Below are positions 44,080 through 52,985 of a stretch of 64,000 nucleotides of DNA, piece after piece. Numbering within the stretch: the stretch's first letter is position 1; each line of letters starts with the position of its first letter. The notes under the pieces were generated by a model. The model saw only the letters and a list, made by a program, of their open reading frames with translations, was not told the DNA's origin and searched no databases. Both the position numbers and the translations under genes were made by a program. Source of the DNA: Shewanella sp. KX20019 (GTDB lineage Bacteria > Pseudomonadota > Gammaproteobacteria > Enterobacterales > Shewanellaceae); contig NZ_CP068437.1 of assembly GCF_016757755.1 (NCBI RefSeq), forward strand, positions 2,542,001 through 2,606,000, written 5' to 3'.

Positions 44080-45288
44080 TTAGCTATTTTTGACGAATTG
44101 AACTAGTCGAGAAGCAAGATCTGCATCATTTAATATGCTAATTGGCCATTGTTGTGCGTGAAGTGACATCTCTGGCTTGATAAAATCGAGTTTTCCCCAC
44201 TCTTCAGCCGTAGCTCCTGCTTGCTCTGTATTAAAAGCAATATTGAGTGCACGATAGCTTTTACTCGCTTGTGGGCTGAGATTATCACAATAGCATTGCA
44301 GAAATGCGGCTAATTTTTCAAGATGATAATCTTCGTCTTGAGGATAAATATGCCAAATAAACGGTTTAGCGGCCCATTGGGCACGTAAAAATGAGTCTTC
44401 ACCGCGAACAATATTAACGTCACAACTCCACAGCAGCTGATCGTAACCTTGCTGATCGGTCATCGGTAGAATATGAAGCGTAAGATTGCCGTGCACAATC
44501 TGCTGACCAGCACTCAGTTCAGGTATAGAACAAGGCAATATGGTTTTCAGGCTGTTTAAACTGCGGCCTTTGGGGATAAGCGCATGGATCCGCTTATTTG
44601 ACTGCATCCATAATTGGCATAAACCAAGTAAGGAAGCTGTCTCGTAACTGAAAACACTGACCACTGTATCGTTATCATCAATATTGCTAAGGCCAAGCTT
44701 ACTGAACAACTCACGACGATTTTTACGATTAGACTGCCACACAGTTCGCCTGTCTAGTGTGTCTTTTTCGCAAATTAAGCCACCTGTTTGAGACGTAAAA
44801 CCAGGGAAGTAAAAGTGTTTTTTAAGACCATTATTTTGCATTGAGGGGAGGCCATGACAACCTTCAACCCAAGATTCTGCGCTTAAGTACTCTAAATTTA
44901 ACCACACAGGGGCAGCTGGAGCGCTTTCATCTTGCTTATGGACCTGATGCTGCGCATGCATTGCTTCCACAACGCTGTTAGGCAGATCACAGGCGAATGC
45001 TTCGATGACGACGTCTGCTGCGCGGTAGCGTACTGGTAATGGCTCTGCCCAGAGGTTTATCTGGACACCGTTATGTTGCTGACTATTTAGACTTGGGTCC
45101 AATTGCGGCAAAATATGACGGAAGCTTTCTAGGTCATCTACCCATAAGGTGATATTAAATTGGTATTCATCTGTCAGTTGCTTCGCAAGTCTCCAAGTGA
45201 CTCCGATGTCACCATAGTTATCGACCACACAGCAAAATATATCCCAGTGATTTGTCGTTTGTAGTGGCTTTACAGCGCAATGAGTCAA
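44080..45288 (-). CDS. earP: EF-P arginine rhamnosyltransferase EarP
   Basis: A 402-residue GT-B inverting glycosyltransferase that adds rhamnose from dTDP-rhamnose to Arg32 of EF-P. Diagnostic parts are WDIFCCVVDNYGDIGVTWRL (N-terminal, with the catalytic Asp of NYGDIGV), AFACDLPN and the C-terminal GEDSFLRAQWAAKPFIWHIY. The length is normal. The downstream efp gene carries Arg32, which confirms the pairing. Synthesis of dTDP-rhamnose must be encoded elsewhere. Confidence 0.95.
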   Translation of the reverse strand: MTHCAVKPLQTTNHWDIFCCVVDNYGDIGVTWRLAKQLTDEYQFNITLWVDDLESFRHILPQLDPSLNSQQHNGVQINLWAEPLPVRYRAADVVIEAFACDLPNSVVEAMHAQHQVHKQDESAPAAPVWLNLEYLSAESWVEGCHGLPSMQNNGLKKHFYFPGFTSQTGGLICEKDTLDRRTVWQSNRKNRRELFSKLGLSNIDDNDTVVSVFSYETASLLGLCQLWMQSNKRIHALIPKGRSLNSLKTILPCSIPELSAGQQIVHGNLTLHILPMTDQQGYDQLLWSCDVNIVRGEDSFLRAQWAAKPFIWHIYPQDEDYHLEKLAAFLQCYCDNLSPQASKSYRALNIAFNTEQAGATAEEWGKLDFIKPEMSLHAQQWPISILNDADLASRLVQFVKNS

Positions 45289-45323
45289 TGCTTTACACCA
45301 TTTGTAATTTTGTCTTTAAATAC

Positions 45324-45350
45324 AAAAAACGGCATAAATGCCGTTTTTTG
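45324..45350 (-). terminator. Terminator between fldA and earP
   Basis: A 12-bp perfect stem AAAAAACGGCAT with a 2-3 nt loop and T-runs on both strands. It ends fldA on the minus strand. Confidence 0.9.
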
Positions 45351-45379
45351 TATTAGAGATGAACAAACAAGCGCGTTTG

Positions 45380-45907
45380 TTAATCTTCTAGTTCAGCTAA
45401 ACACATCTCTTCATAGATCTGCTTAACCCATGCGTCAACACGTTCTTCGGTGAGTTCTGGTTGACGGTCTTCGTCAATACCCAGTCCTACAAAGTGCTTG
45501 TCATCAACTAAGCCTTTTGATGCTTCAAAATCGTAGCCTGCAGTTGGCCAGTGGCCAATAACAATGCCGCCACGACCTTCAACGATTTCGTTAACCATGC
45601 CCATGGCATCAAGGAAATACTCAGCGTAATCCTCTTGGTCACCACAACCAAAAATGGCGACTAACTTATCTTCAAAGTTTACTTGCTCTAGATCAGGGAA
45701 AAAATCATCCCAATCACACTGCGCTTCACCGTAATACCAAGTTGGGATCCCGAAAAGAAGCAGATCATACTCTGCAATCTGTTCTTTGGTACTTTTGGCG
45801 ATATCTTTCACCTCAACCATTTTTTTACCCAGCTTTTTCTGGATCATTTTGGCGACGGCTTCGGTGTTGCCTGTATCAGACCCGAAAAAAAGACCTACTG
45901 TAGCCAT
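45380..45907 (-). CDS. fldA: Flavodoxin (long-chain)
   Basis: A 175-residue FMN electron carrier. The phosphate-binding loop is GSDTGNTEAVA (about 9-19); WYYGEAQCDWDDF and FGCGDQEDYAEYFLDAMG hold the aromatic and isoalloxazine-binding loops, and the latter with the following segment marks a long-chain flavodoxin. It is the last gene of the ybfF-DUF2788-ybfE-fldA run, as in E. coli and vibrios, where fur often follows; fur is not present here (earP is). Confidence 0.96.
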   Translation of the reverse strand: MATVGLFFGSDTGNTEAVAKMIQKKLGKKMVEVKDIAKSTKEQIAEYDLLLFGIPTWYYGEAQCDWDDFFPDLEQVNFEDKLVAIFGCGDQEDYAEYFLDAMGMVNEIVEGRGGIVIGHWPTAGYDFEASKGLVDDKHFVGLGIDEDRQPELTEERVDAWVKQIYEEMCLAELED

Positions 45908-45960
45908 TGTTGTTCCTTTAATATCTAGTTCACTTTAAGGTATGCGTGCTGCAAAAACGT

Positions 45961-46233
45961 CTAATCATTCACTTGCTTTTGCAGTATTAATTCAATTAAC
46001 TGACTGCGGCTGATATTACTGGCCATTGCCTGTTCATTCAAGGCGTCATACAAATCTTGTGACACCTTTAACTCTATTCGCTTTAATCCGTTCGCTCGGT
46101 CGCGTTGGATCTGATTTCTTTTATTAATTTTTAGCTGCTGGTCCCGTGGCAATGGATTGCTACGAGGACGACCACGTCGTTTTTCTGTTGCGAACAGATC
46201 AATGGTGGTTCTATCTGATGTTTCTTTTGCCAT
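45961..46233 (-). CDS. ybfE: YbfE-type ribbon-helix-helix protein
   Basis: A 90-residue small basic protein. A basic N-terminus with RRGRPRSNPLPRDQQ (an AT-hook-like GRPR core) precedes a ribbon-helix-helix segment, KRIELKVSQDLYDALNEQAM then NISRSQLIELILQKQ (about 50-88). It corresponds to the E. coli gene annotated as LexA-regulated YbfE and has the same neighbours. I see no LexA box nearby. DNA binding is inferred; target genes are unknown. Confidence 0.88.
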   Translation of the reverse strand: MAKETSDRTTIDLFATEKRRGRPRSNPLPRDQQLKINKRNQIQRDRANGLKRIELKVSQDLYDALNEQAMASNISRSQLIELILQKQVND

Positions 46234-46243
46234 TGATTCTAAT

Positions 46244-46465
46244 TTAACCGATGCCTGAACCTTCCCAGGTCATCTGTATAATCCCTTTTGCGATAAACCC
46301 GGCACAGCCGAGAAATAAAACTAACCACACAATATATCGACCAAACTTAGGCACTTGGCCCTGCTTTAGTACATCGTGAATGGCCATACCAATAAAAAAG
46401 AAAATGGCTGCAAAAAACAGGTTTAAGCCTAAGGCTTCAATCTGCTCCATATGCTGCATCAACAT
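46244..46465 (-). CDS. DUF2788 small membrane protein
   Basis: A 73-residue protein with two hydrophobic helices (about 12-32 and 44-64) joined by VLKQGQVPKFGR. This is the pattern of the DUF2788 family, which often sits between ybfE and ybfF in Shewanella and Vibrio. It starts 10 bp before ybfE, so it is in the same operon. Function is unknown. Confidence 0.8.
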   Translation of the reverse strand: MLMQHMEQIEALGLNLFFAAIFFFIGMAIHDVLKQGQVPKFGRYIVWLVLFLGCAGFIAKGIIQMTWEGSGIG

Positions 46466-46560
46466 CTACCATTCCTTCTGGCCAAAAAAAGTGGCGCGAA
46501 TATACCATATAAGTTTTAAAGCGGCTATACGCTTTACATCATATTAGTCGTAAATCTAAG

Positions 46561-47319
46561 TCAATTACTGATAAGGAAATCTTTTACTACACGGTTAAAA
46601 ACGTTTGCTTTTTGAGCATGAAGCCAATGGCCAGTACCCTCGATAGTCTTCCCTTTTATTGCTGGGAATAGCTCAATTATAGCGCTTCGATGGGCTGATG
46701 TGACGTAGTCTGAGTCGCCGCCACGGATCAATAAACATGGCCCAGTATATTTAGTGGTAAATTTTGGCCAACTGATGATGTCATCATAGCTTTGCTTTAG
46801 CCCTGTTAGATTCATCTTCCATTCAAAGCCAATATCAGTTCGTTTAAGTGACTTAATCAAGAACATCGCTGTACCGTCATCAATATCTAGACTCTGCATA
46901 TGCGTAAGTGCATCACGTCTACCGTCAATTGATCTTAATGGCATTGTTTCGAGCGCATTAAAGACTTTGTCATGACGACTACTGTATGCAACAGGGGCAA
47001 TATCGGCAATAACCAGTTTACTGACACATTCTGGATAGATGAGGGCGGTTGCCATGGCAATTTTGCCGCCCATCGAATGTCCGACGATTATGGCATCGGT
47101 TATGTTGAGTGTGTTGAGTAACTGTTTTACGTCATCTGCTAATGAAGGGTAGGTCATCGAAGAGACATGTTTGCTACTGCCATGGTTGGCGACATCGACT
47201 CGTACCACAGTAAAACAATCTTCTAAGGCTTTCCCAAGAGACTTTAGGTTATCGAGATCGCCAAATAGCCCGTGGATTAGAATGACAACAGGTCCGCTGC
47301 CATGGGTCGTATAGTGCAT
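46561..47319 (-). CDS. ybfF: Alpha/beta-hydrolase esterase YbfF
   Basis: A 252-residue serine esterase. The oxyanion region is LIHGLFGDLDNL, the nucleophile Ser82 lies in VGHSMGGK, and the catalytic His is in GTGHWLHAQ near the C-terminus; a charge-relay Asp lies in IRGGDSDYV. E. coli YbfF acts on acyl-CoA and related esters; the natural substrate is uncertain. It is divergent from seqA, as in E. coli. Confidence 0.93.
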   Translation of the reverse strand: MHYTTHGSGPVVILIHGLFGDLDNLKSLGKALEDCFTVVRVDVANHGSSKHVSSMTYPSLADDVKQLLNTLNITDAIIVGHSMGGKIAMATALIYPECVSKLVIADIAPVAYSSRHDKVFNALETMPLRSIDGRRDALTHMQSLDIDDGTAMFLIKSLKRTDIGFEWKMNLTGLKQSYDDIISWPKFTTKYTGPCLLIRGGDSDYVTSAHRSAIIELFPAIKGKTIEGTGHWLHAQKANVFNRVVKDFLISN

Positions 47320-47565
47320 TTTATGCTCGCCTAAAAGATCAATTGGTGCAAGATTGTGCCTGTATCCTGTTTATAATCCAAGTAAGGTCATAAAAATGTC
47401 ACCTCTTTGGCGCATTATTAACCGCTTAGTTAGTTAACTAGCCTTACTTTCTTATTTGGATCGCAGTTTTCAATTATTGGCGCTTTATCAAGGCTCTAAA
47501 CCTCGCTACACTGGGAGCAATATATAACACCAATCCACGTTTTCTACGTAAGGAAGATAACCGTT

Positions 47566-48123
47566 ATGAAATATATCGAGGTTGATGAAGAACTTTATCG
47601 TCACATAGCCAGCAAAACAGAACAGATTGGTGAAAGTGCTTCAGATATTTTACGTCGAATATTAGGCCTACGTGTTGATGCCGTTGCTCAAGCTCAACCT
47701 GAAACGATCAGTCACCCAAGTTTAGAAAGTGACGATAACGCCGTAGAAGTCGTTAATGAAGCAAGCGTGGTTGAAAATAATACTCTTGCTAATTTTATCG
47801 AGTTAATTGATGCAGAGCAGTTAGCTGCACAAAAAGGTGCCGTCGGTCGATTTCTGTTTATTCTGGACACTGTATATCAGTCATCCAATAGTCAATTTGA
47901 ACAAGTACTGCAGATCCAAGGGCGTGATAGATTGTATTTTGCGACGTCAAAGGAAGCGTTACTTAAAGCAAGTAAGTCTGCTAATCCAAAAGAGATTGGC
48001 AATAGTGGCTTTTGGGTGACTACCAACAATAACACCGCTAAGAAACGCACTATTTTGTCTGAAGTATTAACCCAATTTGGTACCGACGATGAGCAAGTTG
48101 TCGCCATCACTGACAAAGTATAA
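47566..48123 (+). CDS. seqA: SeqA replication sequestration protein
   Basis: A 185-residue negative regulator of replication initiation that binds hemimethylated GATC. The N-terminal oligomerisation domain MKYIEVDEELYRHIASKTEQ and GESASDILRRILGL is highly conserved, and the C-terminal DNA-binding domain (about 70-185) includes NPKEIGNSGFWVTTNNNTAKK. Its presence implies Dam methylation. pgm follows 33 bp downstream, so the two are probably co-transcribed. Confidence 0.97.
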   Translation: MKYIEVDEELYRHIASKTEQIGESASDILRRILGLRVDAVAQAQPETISHPSLESDDNAVEVVNEASVVENNTLANFIELIDAEQLAAQKGAVGRFLFILDTVYQSSNSQFEQVLQIQGRDRLYFATSKEALLKASKSANPKEIGNSGFWVTTNNNTAKKRTILSEVLTQFGTDDEQVVAITDKV

Positions 48124-48156
48124 TAGCGGTTATACGTTAACTAAAGGAGCTAGTTT

Positions 48157-49803
48157 TTGGCTATTCATGAAAGAGCGGGACTGATTGCTGAACAAAGGGA
48201 TTTGGTCAATATATCTAAATTGGTAAGTTTGTACTATCGGTTAAGCCCTAATGTCAAAGAGGTGACACAACAGGTCACCTTTGGCACATCGGGTCATCGT
48301 GGTAGTGCTATTAAGCGCAGTTTTAACGAAGCCCACATTTTAGCGATTTCTCAAGCGGTAGCAGATTATCGTATCGAAGCTGCAATAACAGGCAAGCTTA
48401 TATTAGGTATTGATACCCATGCGCTATCACAACCCGCTGCCATATCAGTTATTGAGGTTTTAGTCGCAAACAAAGTGACTGTGGCAGTTCATAAAAATGA
48501 CGGTTTTACTCCTACACCAGTTGTCTCCCACGCTATCGTCTGTGCTAATAAACAGCTGGGTGATAAAGGTTTGGTCGATGGTCTCATCGTAACGCCTTCA
48601 CATAATCCCCCTCAAGATGGTGGAATTAAATACAATCCTCCTCATGGCGGACCTGCTGAAGGGGATATCACCAACTGGATCCAAAATAGAGCAAATCACT
48701 ATTTAGAACAAGACTTAGTGGGCGTTAAACGGATTGATTACAATAAAGCGTTGCAAACAGATTACGTCATTGCTGAAGATTTGATCACGCCCTATGTAAA
48801 CGATCTTGCAAGCGTTATTAATATGTCGGCCATTGCCGATGCGAAACTGCATTTAGGCATAGATCCTCTTGGTGGCTCCGGTATTCATTACTGGCAGCCA
48901 ATTGCGGACAGATATGGTTTTGACATTACAATAGTCAACAACAAGGTCGACCCGAGCTTTAGTTTCATGCCATTGGATAAAGATGGCAAGATCAGAATGG
49001 ATTGCTCCTCTCCTTATGCTATGGCGGGTCTACTGGCGCATAAAGAGCAGTATGATCTATGTTTTGCTAATGATCCTGATTTTGATCGACACGGTATAGT
49101 ATGTCCTGGCAGTGGTTTGATGAATCCAAACCATTTTCTCGCCGTTGCAATCGATTACCTTGTGACTCATCGCCCCAATTGGACCAATAGCATGGTCATC
49201 GGTAAAACATTAGTCTCAAGTGCGATGATAGATAAAGTCTGTGCTATGCATGATAAACGCATGTCTGAAGTACCTGTCGGCTTTAAATGGTTTGTCGATG
49301 GTCTGGCCAATAGTACGTTTGCCTTTGGCGGAGAGGAAAGCGCAGGAGCGGCCTTTCTAAGGCTCGATGGTAGTACTTGGTGTACTGATAAAGATGGCTT
49401 TATCTTGTGTTTGTTAGCCGCAGAGATCTTAGCTGTTACCGGAAAAACACCGCAACAGCGCTATCTGGAGCTAGAACAGGAATTTGGTCAGAGTTATTAC
49501 CAGCGCATTGACAGCCCCATTAGCTTAGAAAACAAAGCTAAGTTTGCTGAAATAACAGTGGATTCAATATCAGCGAAGACACTGGCGAACGATGTGATAA
49601 TTCAGAAGCTCACACATGCTCCGGGTAATGGAGCTGCAATAGGGGGCATAAAAGTCGCAACCGACAATGGTTGGTTTGCGGCGCGTCCATCAGGGACTGA
49701 AGCACTGTTTAAGCTTTATGGTGAGAGTTTCATCAGCCAAGAACACTTACAACAATTGCTCAAAGATGCTGAAGTCATTGTCGAGCAAGCATTAGCGAAC
49801 TAA
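48157..49803 (+). CDS. pgm: Phosphoglucomutase
   Basis: A 548-residue alpha-D-phosphohexomutase interconverting glucose 1- and 6-phosphate. The phosphoserine loop is TPSHNPPQDGG with Ser148; the metal loop is DPDFDRHG, sugar binding GGEESAGA, and the phosphate-binding loop RPSGTEALFK near the C-terminus. The start is TTG 48157, supported by AAGGAG at 48143-48148 and by agreement with E. coli Pgm (MAIHNRAGQ). The weak start could limit expression relative to seqA. A shared terminator follows. Confidence 0.97.
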   Translation: MAIHERAGLIAEQRDLVNISKLVSLYYRLSPNVKEVTQQVTFGTSGHRGSAIKRSFNEAHILAISQAVADYRIEAAITGKLILGIDTHALSQPAAISVIEVLVANKVTVAVHKNDGFTPTPVVSHAIVCANKQLGDKGLVDGLIVTPSHNPPQDGGIKYNPPHGGPAEGDITNWIQNRANHYLEQDLVGVKRIDYNKALQTDYVIAEDLITPYVNDLASVINMSAIADAKLHLGIDPLGGSGIHYWQPIADRYGFDITIVNNKVDPSFSFMPLDKDGKIRMDCSSPYAMAGLLAHKEQYDLCFANDPDFDRHGIVCPGSGLMNPNHFLAVAIDYLVTHRPNWTNSMVIGKTLVSSAMIDKVCAMHDKRMSEVPVGFKWFVDGLANSTFAFGGEESAGAAFLRLDGSTWCTDKDGFILCLLAAEILAVTGKTPQQRYLELEQEFGQSYYQRIDSPISLENKAKFAEITVDSISAKTLANDVIIQKLTHAPGNGAAIGGIKVATDNGWFAARPSGTEALFKLYGESFISQEHLQQLLKDAEVIVEQALAN

Positions 49804-49824
49804 AGTTTCACCGTTAACACCCAT

Positions 49825-49850
49825 AAAGGCGCGCAACAGCGCCTTTTTTA
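49825..49850. terminator. Bidirectional terminator between pgm and msrA
   Basis: An AAAGGCGC / GCGCCTTT stem with a 6-nt loop and a T-run, 22 bp after pgm and close to the msrA stop on the other strand. Confidence 0.88.
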
Positions 49851-49859
49851 TAGCAATAT

Positions 49860-50339
49860 TTAGAAGCTGATGTGACAGCTAGGTAAGTTATTCTTAGCCA
49901 AGTAATCTTGATGATAAGCTTCGGCCTCATGAAACTTTTGCGTTGGGACTATTTCAGTCACTATCTGCTTATCTCCCCACTTGCTACTTTCTATTAGCGC
50001 ACGCTTTGCGCTTATCGCTTGGGTTTGTTGGCTGGCATCATGGAAAAATACACTGCTTCTATATTGGCTGCCTGTATCTTCCCCTTGGCGATTGAGCGTC
50101 GTAGGATTATGATTCGACCAAAAAATATCGAGCAACAATTCATAAGATACTTTGTTTGGGTCAAACTCAACGAGGACGACTTCTGCATGGCCAGTCGTGC
50201 CAGCTTTGACTTCAGAATAAGAAGAGTATTGGTCATCGCCACCCATGTAGCCACACGTACAGTCGGTTACGCCGTCAACTTGTTTGAAAAAATACTCAAC
50301 ACCCCAAAAACAACCAGCACCGAATGTAGCGTAAGCCAT
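49860..50339 (-). CDS. msrA: Peptide methionine-S-sulfoxide reductase A
   Basis: A 159-residue enzyme that repairs methionine-S-sulfoxide. Catalytic Cys10 is in GAGCFWG; EVVLVEFDPNKVSYELLL and NRQGEDTGSQYRSSVF are family signatures. A late Cys in LPSCHISF is a candidate recycling residue. It is the short, cytoplasmic form without a signal or a fused MsrB domain, and it is a single gene. Confidence 0.96.
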   Translation of the reverse strand: MAYATFGAGCFWGVEYFFKQVDGVTDCTCGYMGGDDQYSSYSEVKAGTTGHAEVVLVEFDPNKVSYELLLDIFWSNHNPTTLNRQGEDTGSQYRSSVFFHDASQQTQAISAKRALIESSKWGDKQIVTEIVPTQKFHEAEAYHQDYLAKNNLPSCHISF

Positions 50340-50583
50340 GTTGACTCCTTTATATTTGTTAGCCGTTTGGATGGCTAGATGGCCTCATTGTGTTTTATCT
50401 TTTTAATCATTGCAAGTACAATTTTGGCTAGCTGATTATTTGTTGAACTAAGCGGTTAAATTCGTTGGCTTAAGAGACTGTGTTTTATGCTAGTATTCAG
50501 TGCAATATCGCCAATGGGGATAGATTCTGTAAGGCATACAGGCTACCACTGAGCGAACTGACAAGGATAATAAGGAGTTGTTT

Positions 50584-51621
50584 GTGTTTCACGAATTGAA
50601 GCAGTCCAAGGATTTTCTAGCGCTAACTTTGGCGCATCCACAGTATCTTCCAGAGAGTTTTGAATTTGATTTAGGTTCGCACACTCATGTTGAAGTCTGG
50701 GATACTGGCGTTATTGTCTTTGAGCCTATGCAATCTAAGCACAGTAAAGATATTGTGTTGTCTTGTGCTGTACACGGCAATGAAACCGCACCTATAGAGC
50801 TGTGTAATTCACTCATAACGCAAATTCTATCAGAAGAGTTAAAATTGCAGCATCGGGTGATGTTCTTAATCGGTAACCCCGCCGCGATTCATAATGGCAC
50901 TCGATTTATTGATGAGAATCTGAATCGGCTATTTAATGGTGCGCATTCTCGTGGTGATGGTCTGTGTAATCCTGAGCGCGTTAGAGCACATAAACTAGAA
51001 CAATACGTCGATAGGTTTTATGCCTCTCAGTCAGGGCAAAGACAACGCATTCATTATGATTTACATACGGCTATTCGCGGATCCAAACACGAAAAATTTG
51101 CGATTTATCCCTATCGTCCGGGTCGTAAATACAGCCGAGAGCAGATCATGTTCCTCGAGTCTTGCGGTGTAAACACCATTTTATTCCATCATGAACCGAC
51201 GACAACTTTTAGCTATTTTTCGTCAGAGAACTATCGCGCGGATGCCTTCACCATAGAATTGGGCAAAGTATTCCCTATGGGGCAAAATGACATGACACGT
51301 TTTATCGCCTTGAAGGAGATGTTGACGCTATTGATGTCAGGTCGCAATTTACAACTGCCGAAATTTGATCTTAAACGTCTTAATCTTTATCAAGTATGCC
51401 GCTCCGTGAATAAACACTTTGACGATTTTGAATTTAATTTTACTAACGATGTTGAAAACTTCACTGCATTTCCAAAAGGTTACACTCTGGCGCAAGAGGG
51501 CGGTAAAGCCGTTAAAATTGAACATGAGTTTGAATCGATTGTTTTTCCAAATGCCAAAGTGCCTATCGGTCAACGAACAGTGCTGATGTTAAAGACGGCA
51601 GATGATAGTAATTTGGACTAA
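50584..51621 (+). CDS. astE: Succinylglutamate desuccinylase
   Basis: A 345-residue zinc carboxypeptidase-like enzyme, last step of the arginine succinyltransferase (AST) catabolic pathway. Zinc ligands are His and Glu in AVHGNETAP and His in HYDLHTAIRGSKHEKF. I choose GTG 50584, since AAGGAG at 50572-50577 abuts the alternative TTG 50578. The other ast genes are not in the window, so this gene is separated from astCADB. Confidence 0.93.
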   Translation: MFHELKQSKDFLALTLAHPQYLPESFEFDLGSHTHVEVWDTGVIVFEPMQSKHSKDIVLSCAVHGNETAPIELCNSLITQILSEELKLQHRVMFLIGNPAAIHNGTRFIDENLNRLFNGAHSRGDGLCNPERVRAHKLEQYVDRFYASQSGQRQRIHYDLHTAIRGSKHEKFAIYPYRPGRKYSREQIMFLESCGVNTILFHHEPTTTFSYFSSENYRADAFTIELGKVFPMGQNDMTRFIALKEMLTLLMSGRNLQLPKFDLKRLNLYQVCRSVNKHFDDFEFNFTNDVENFTAFPKGYTLAQEGGKAVKIEHEFESIVFPNAKVPIGQRTVLMLKTADDSNLD

Positions 51622-51714
51622 ATTCAAACTGAATAATTTTGCATGTAAACCAATATATACATGCATAGAGGCGCTTAGTTGTCTTTTGAATGATGGGAAG
51701 TATTGAGAGTTAGT

Positions 51715-51728
51715 TTACGTTAACGTAA
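51715..51728. promoter_or_regulatory. 14-bp palindrome TTACGTTAACGTAA, LiuR-like operator
   Basis: A perfect palindrome 76 bp upstream of the first ATG of the branched-chain 2-oxoacid dehydrogenase operon. It resembles the site described for LiuR, the MerR-type regulator of branched-chain amino acid degradation in Shewanella and relatives (from memory). Location and symmetry make an operator likely. Confidence 0.5.
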
Positions 51729-51803
51729 TGTTCTTCCCGCGTATTAGAATAGATAGATGCTTCTTTTGACATTTGGAAGCATCATAAATAACAAGAGCAC
51801 ATT

Positions 51804-52982
51804 ATGAGCAACGCAAAAACAAATGCTGAGACTGTCCATCGTGTGAGTTTTTTAGATAAAAACTCTATCGCGATCCCCATCCTTAAAGTATTACAAGCTG
51901 ATGGCACTACTTACGAAAGTGCGGTATTACCCGTTATAGATGAAGCGCTGGCTAAGAAAATCCACGATACTTGTGTGTTTACCCGAGTATTAGACGAGCG
52001 TATGTTGGGAGCGCAGCGTCAAGGTCGTATCAGTTTTTATATGACCTGTACCGGTGAAGAGGCGTCTATCGTCGGCAGCACGGCTGCACTTGATGACGGC
52101 GATGTTATTTTAGCCCAGTACCGTGAGCATGCCGCTATTCGTTACCGAGGCTTTACCACTGAACAGTTTATGAACCAAATGTTCAGTAATGAAAAAGATT
52201 TAGGCAAAGGCCGTCAAATGCCAATCCATTACGGTAGCCAAGCATTAAACTATCAGACCATATCATCACCGCTAGCAACCCAAATTCCTCAAGCGACTGG
52301 CGTTGCGTATAGCTTGAAGATGCAAAAAAAGCGTAACATCGCTATTTGTTACTTTGGCGAAGGTGCTGCATCAGAAGGTGACTTCCATGCCGGCCTCAAT
52401 ATGGCTGCGGTATTAAATTCTCCTGTAATATTCTTCTGCCGTAATAATGGTTACGCTATTTCCACGCCAACTGAAGAGCAGTTTTCTGGTAACGGTATTG
52501 CAAGTCGCGGCCCGGGTTACGGTATGCATACTATTCGTGTTGATGGTAATGACATGCTGGCGGTATTGGCCGCAACGCAGCAGGCTCGTGCCTATGCACT
52601 AGATAATAATAAGCCTGTACTGATTGAAGCGATGACCTATCGTCTTGGTGCTCACTCATCATCAGATGATCCATCCGGTTATCGCTCAAAAGATGAAGAA
52701 GCAAAATGGCAACAGCACGATCCAGTAAAACGATTCAAATTGTGGATGATTAACAAAGGCTGGCTGAATGAGAAAGAAGATGCCGAACTTTATGTTAAAT
52801 ACCGTGAAGAGGTCCTAGCTGAACTTAAAGTTGCAGAGAAGATCCCGTTACCGCATTTAGATGAACTCATCCAAGACGTGTATGACAAGCCAACCCCCAT
52901 ATTAGAAAAACAGCTGGCCGATTTAAAAACACATATCAAGAAGTATCCAGAAGCCTATCCAAAAAGCGCAGGGAGAATATAA
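51804..52982 (+). CDS. bkdA1: Branched-chain 2-oxoacid dehydrogenase E1 alpha
   Basis: A 392-residue thiamine diphosphate-dependent decarboxylase subunit. The ThDP motif GEGAASEGDFHAGLNMAA to NNGYAIS is clear (about 185-220), and the phosphorylation-loop-like RLGAHSSSDDPSGYRSKDE follows. The N-terminal extension and the YREHAAIRYRG segment favour branched-chain over pyruvate E1 alpha. E1 beta and E2 follow at 3 and 9 bp, so the three form one operon. No E3 gene is present; the general lipoamide dehydrogenase must be supplied from elsewhere. Confidence 0.93.
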   Translation: MSNAKTNAETVHRVSFLDKNSIAIPILKVLQADGTTYESAVLPVIDEALAKKIHDTCVFTRVLDERMLGAQRQGRISFYMTCTGEEASIVGSTAALDDGDVILAQYREHAAIRYRGFTTEQFMNQMFSNEKDLGKGRQMPIHYGSQALNYQTISSPLATQIPQATGVAYSLKMQKKRNIAICYFGEGAASEGDFHAGLNMAAVLNSPVIFFCRNNGYAISTPTEEQFSGNGIASRGPGYGMHTIRVDGNDMLAVLAATQQARAYALDNNKPVLIEAMTYRLGAHSSSDDPSGYRSKDEEAKWQQHDPVKRFKLWMINKGWLNEKEDAELYVKYREEVLAELKVAEKIPLPHLDELIQDVYDKPTPILEKQLADLKTHIKKYPEAYPKSAGRI

Positions 52983-52985
52983 GCT

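Noticed and set aside
46234..46560. LexA box for ybfE
   Set aside because: No CTGT-N8-ACAG pattern was found near ybfE or the DUF2788 gene, so LexA control is not supported here.
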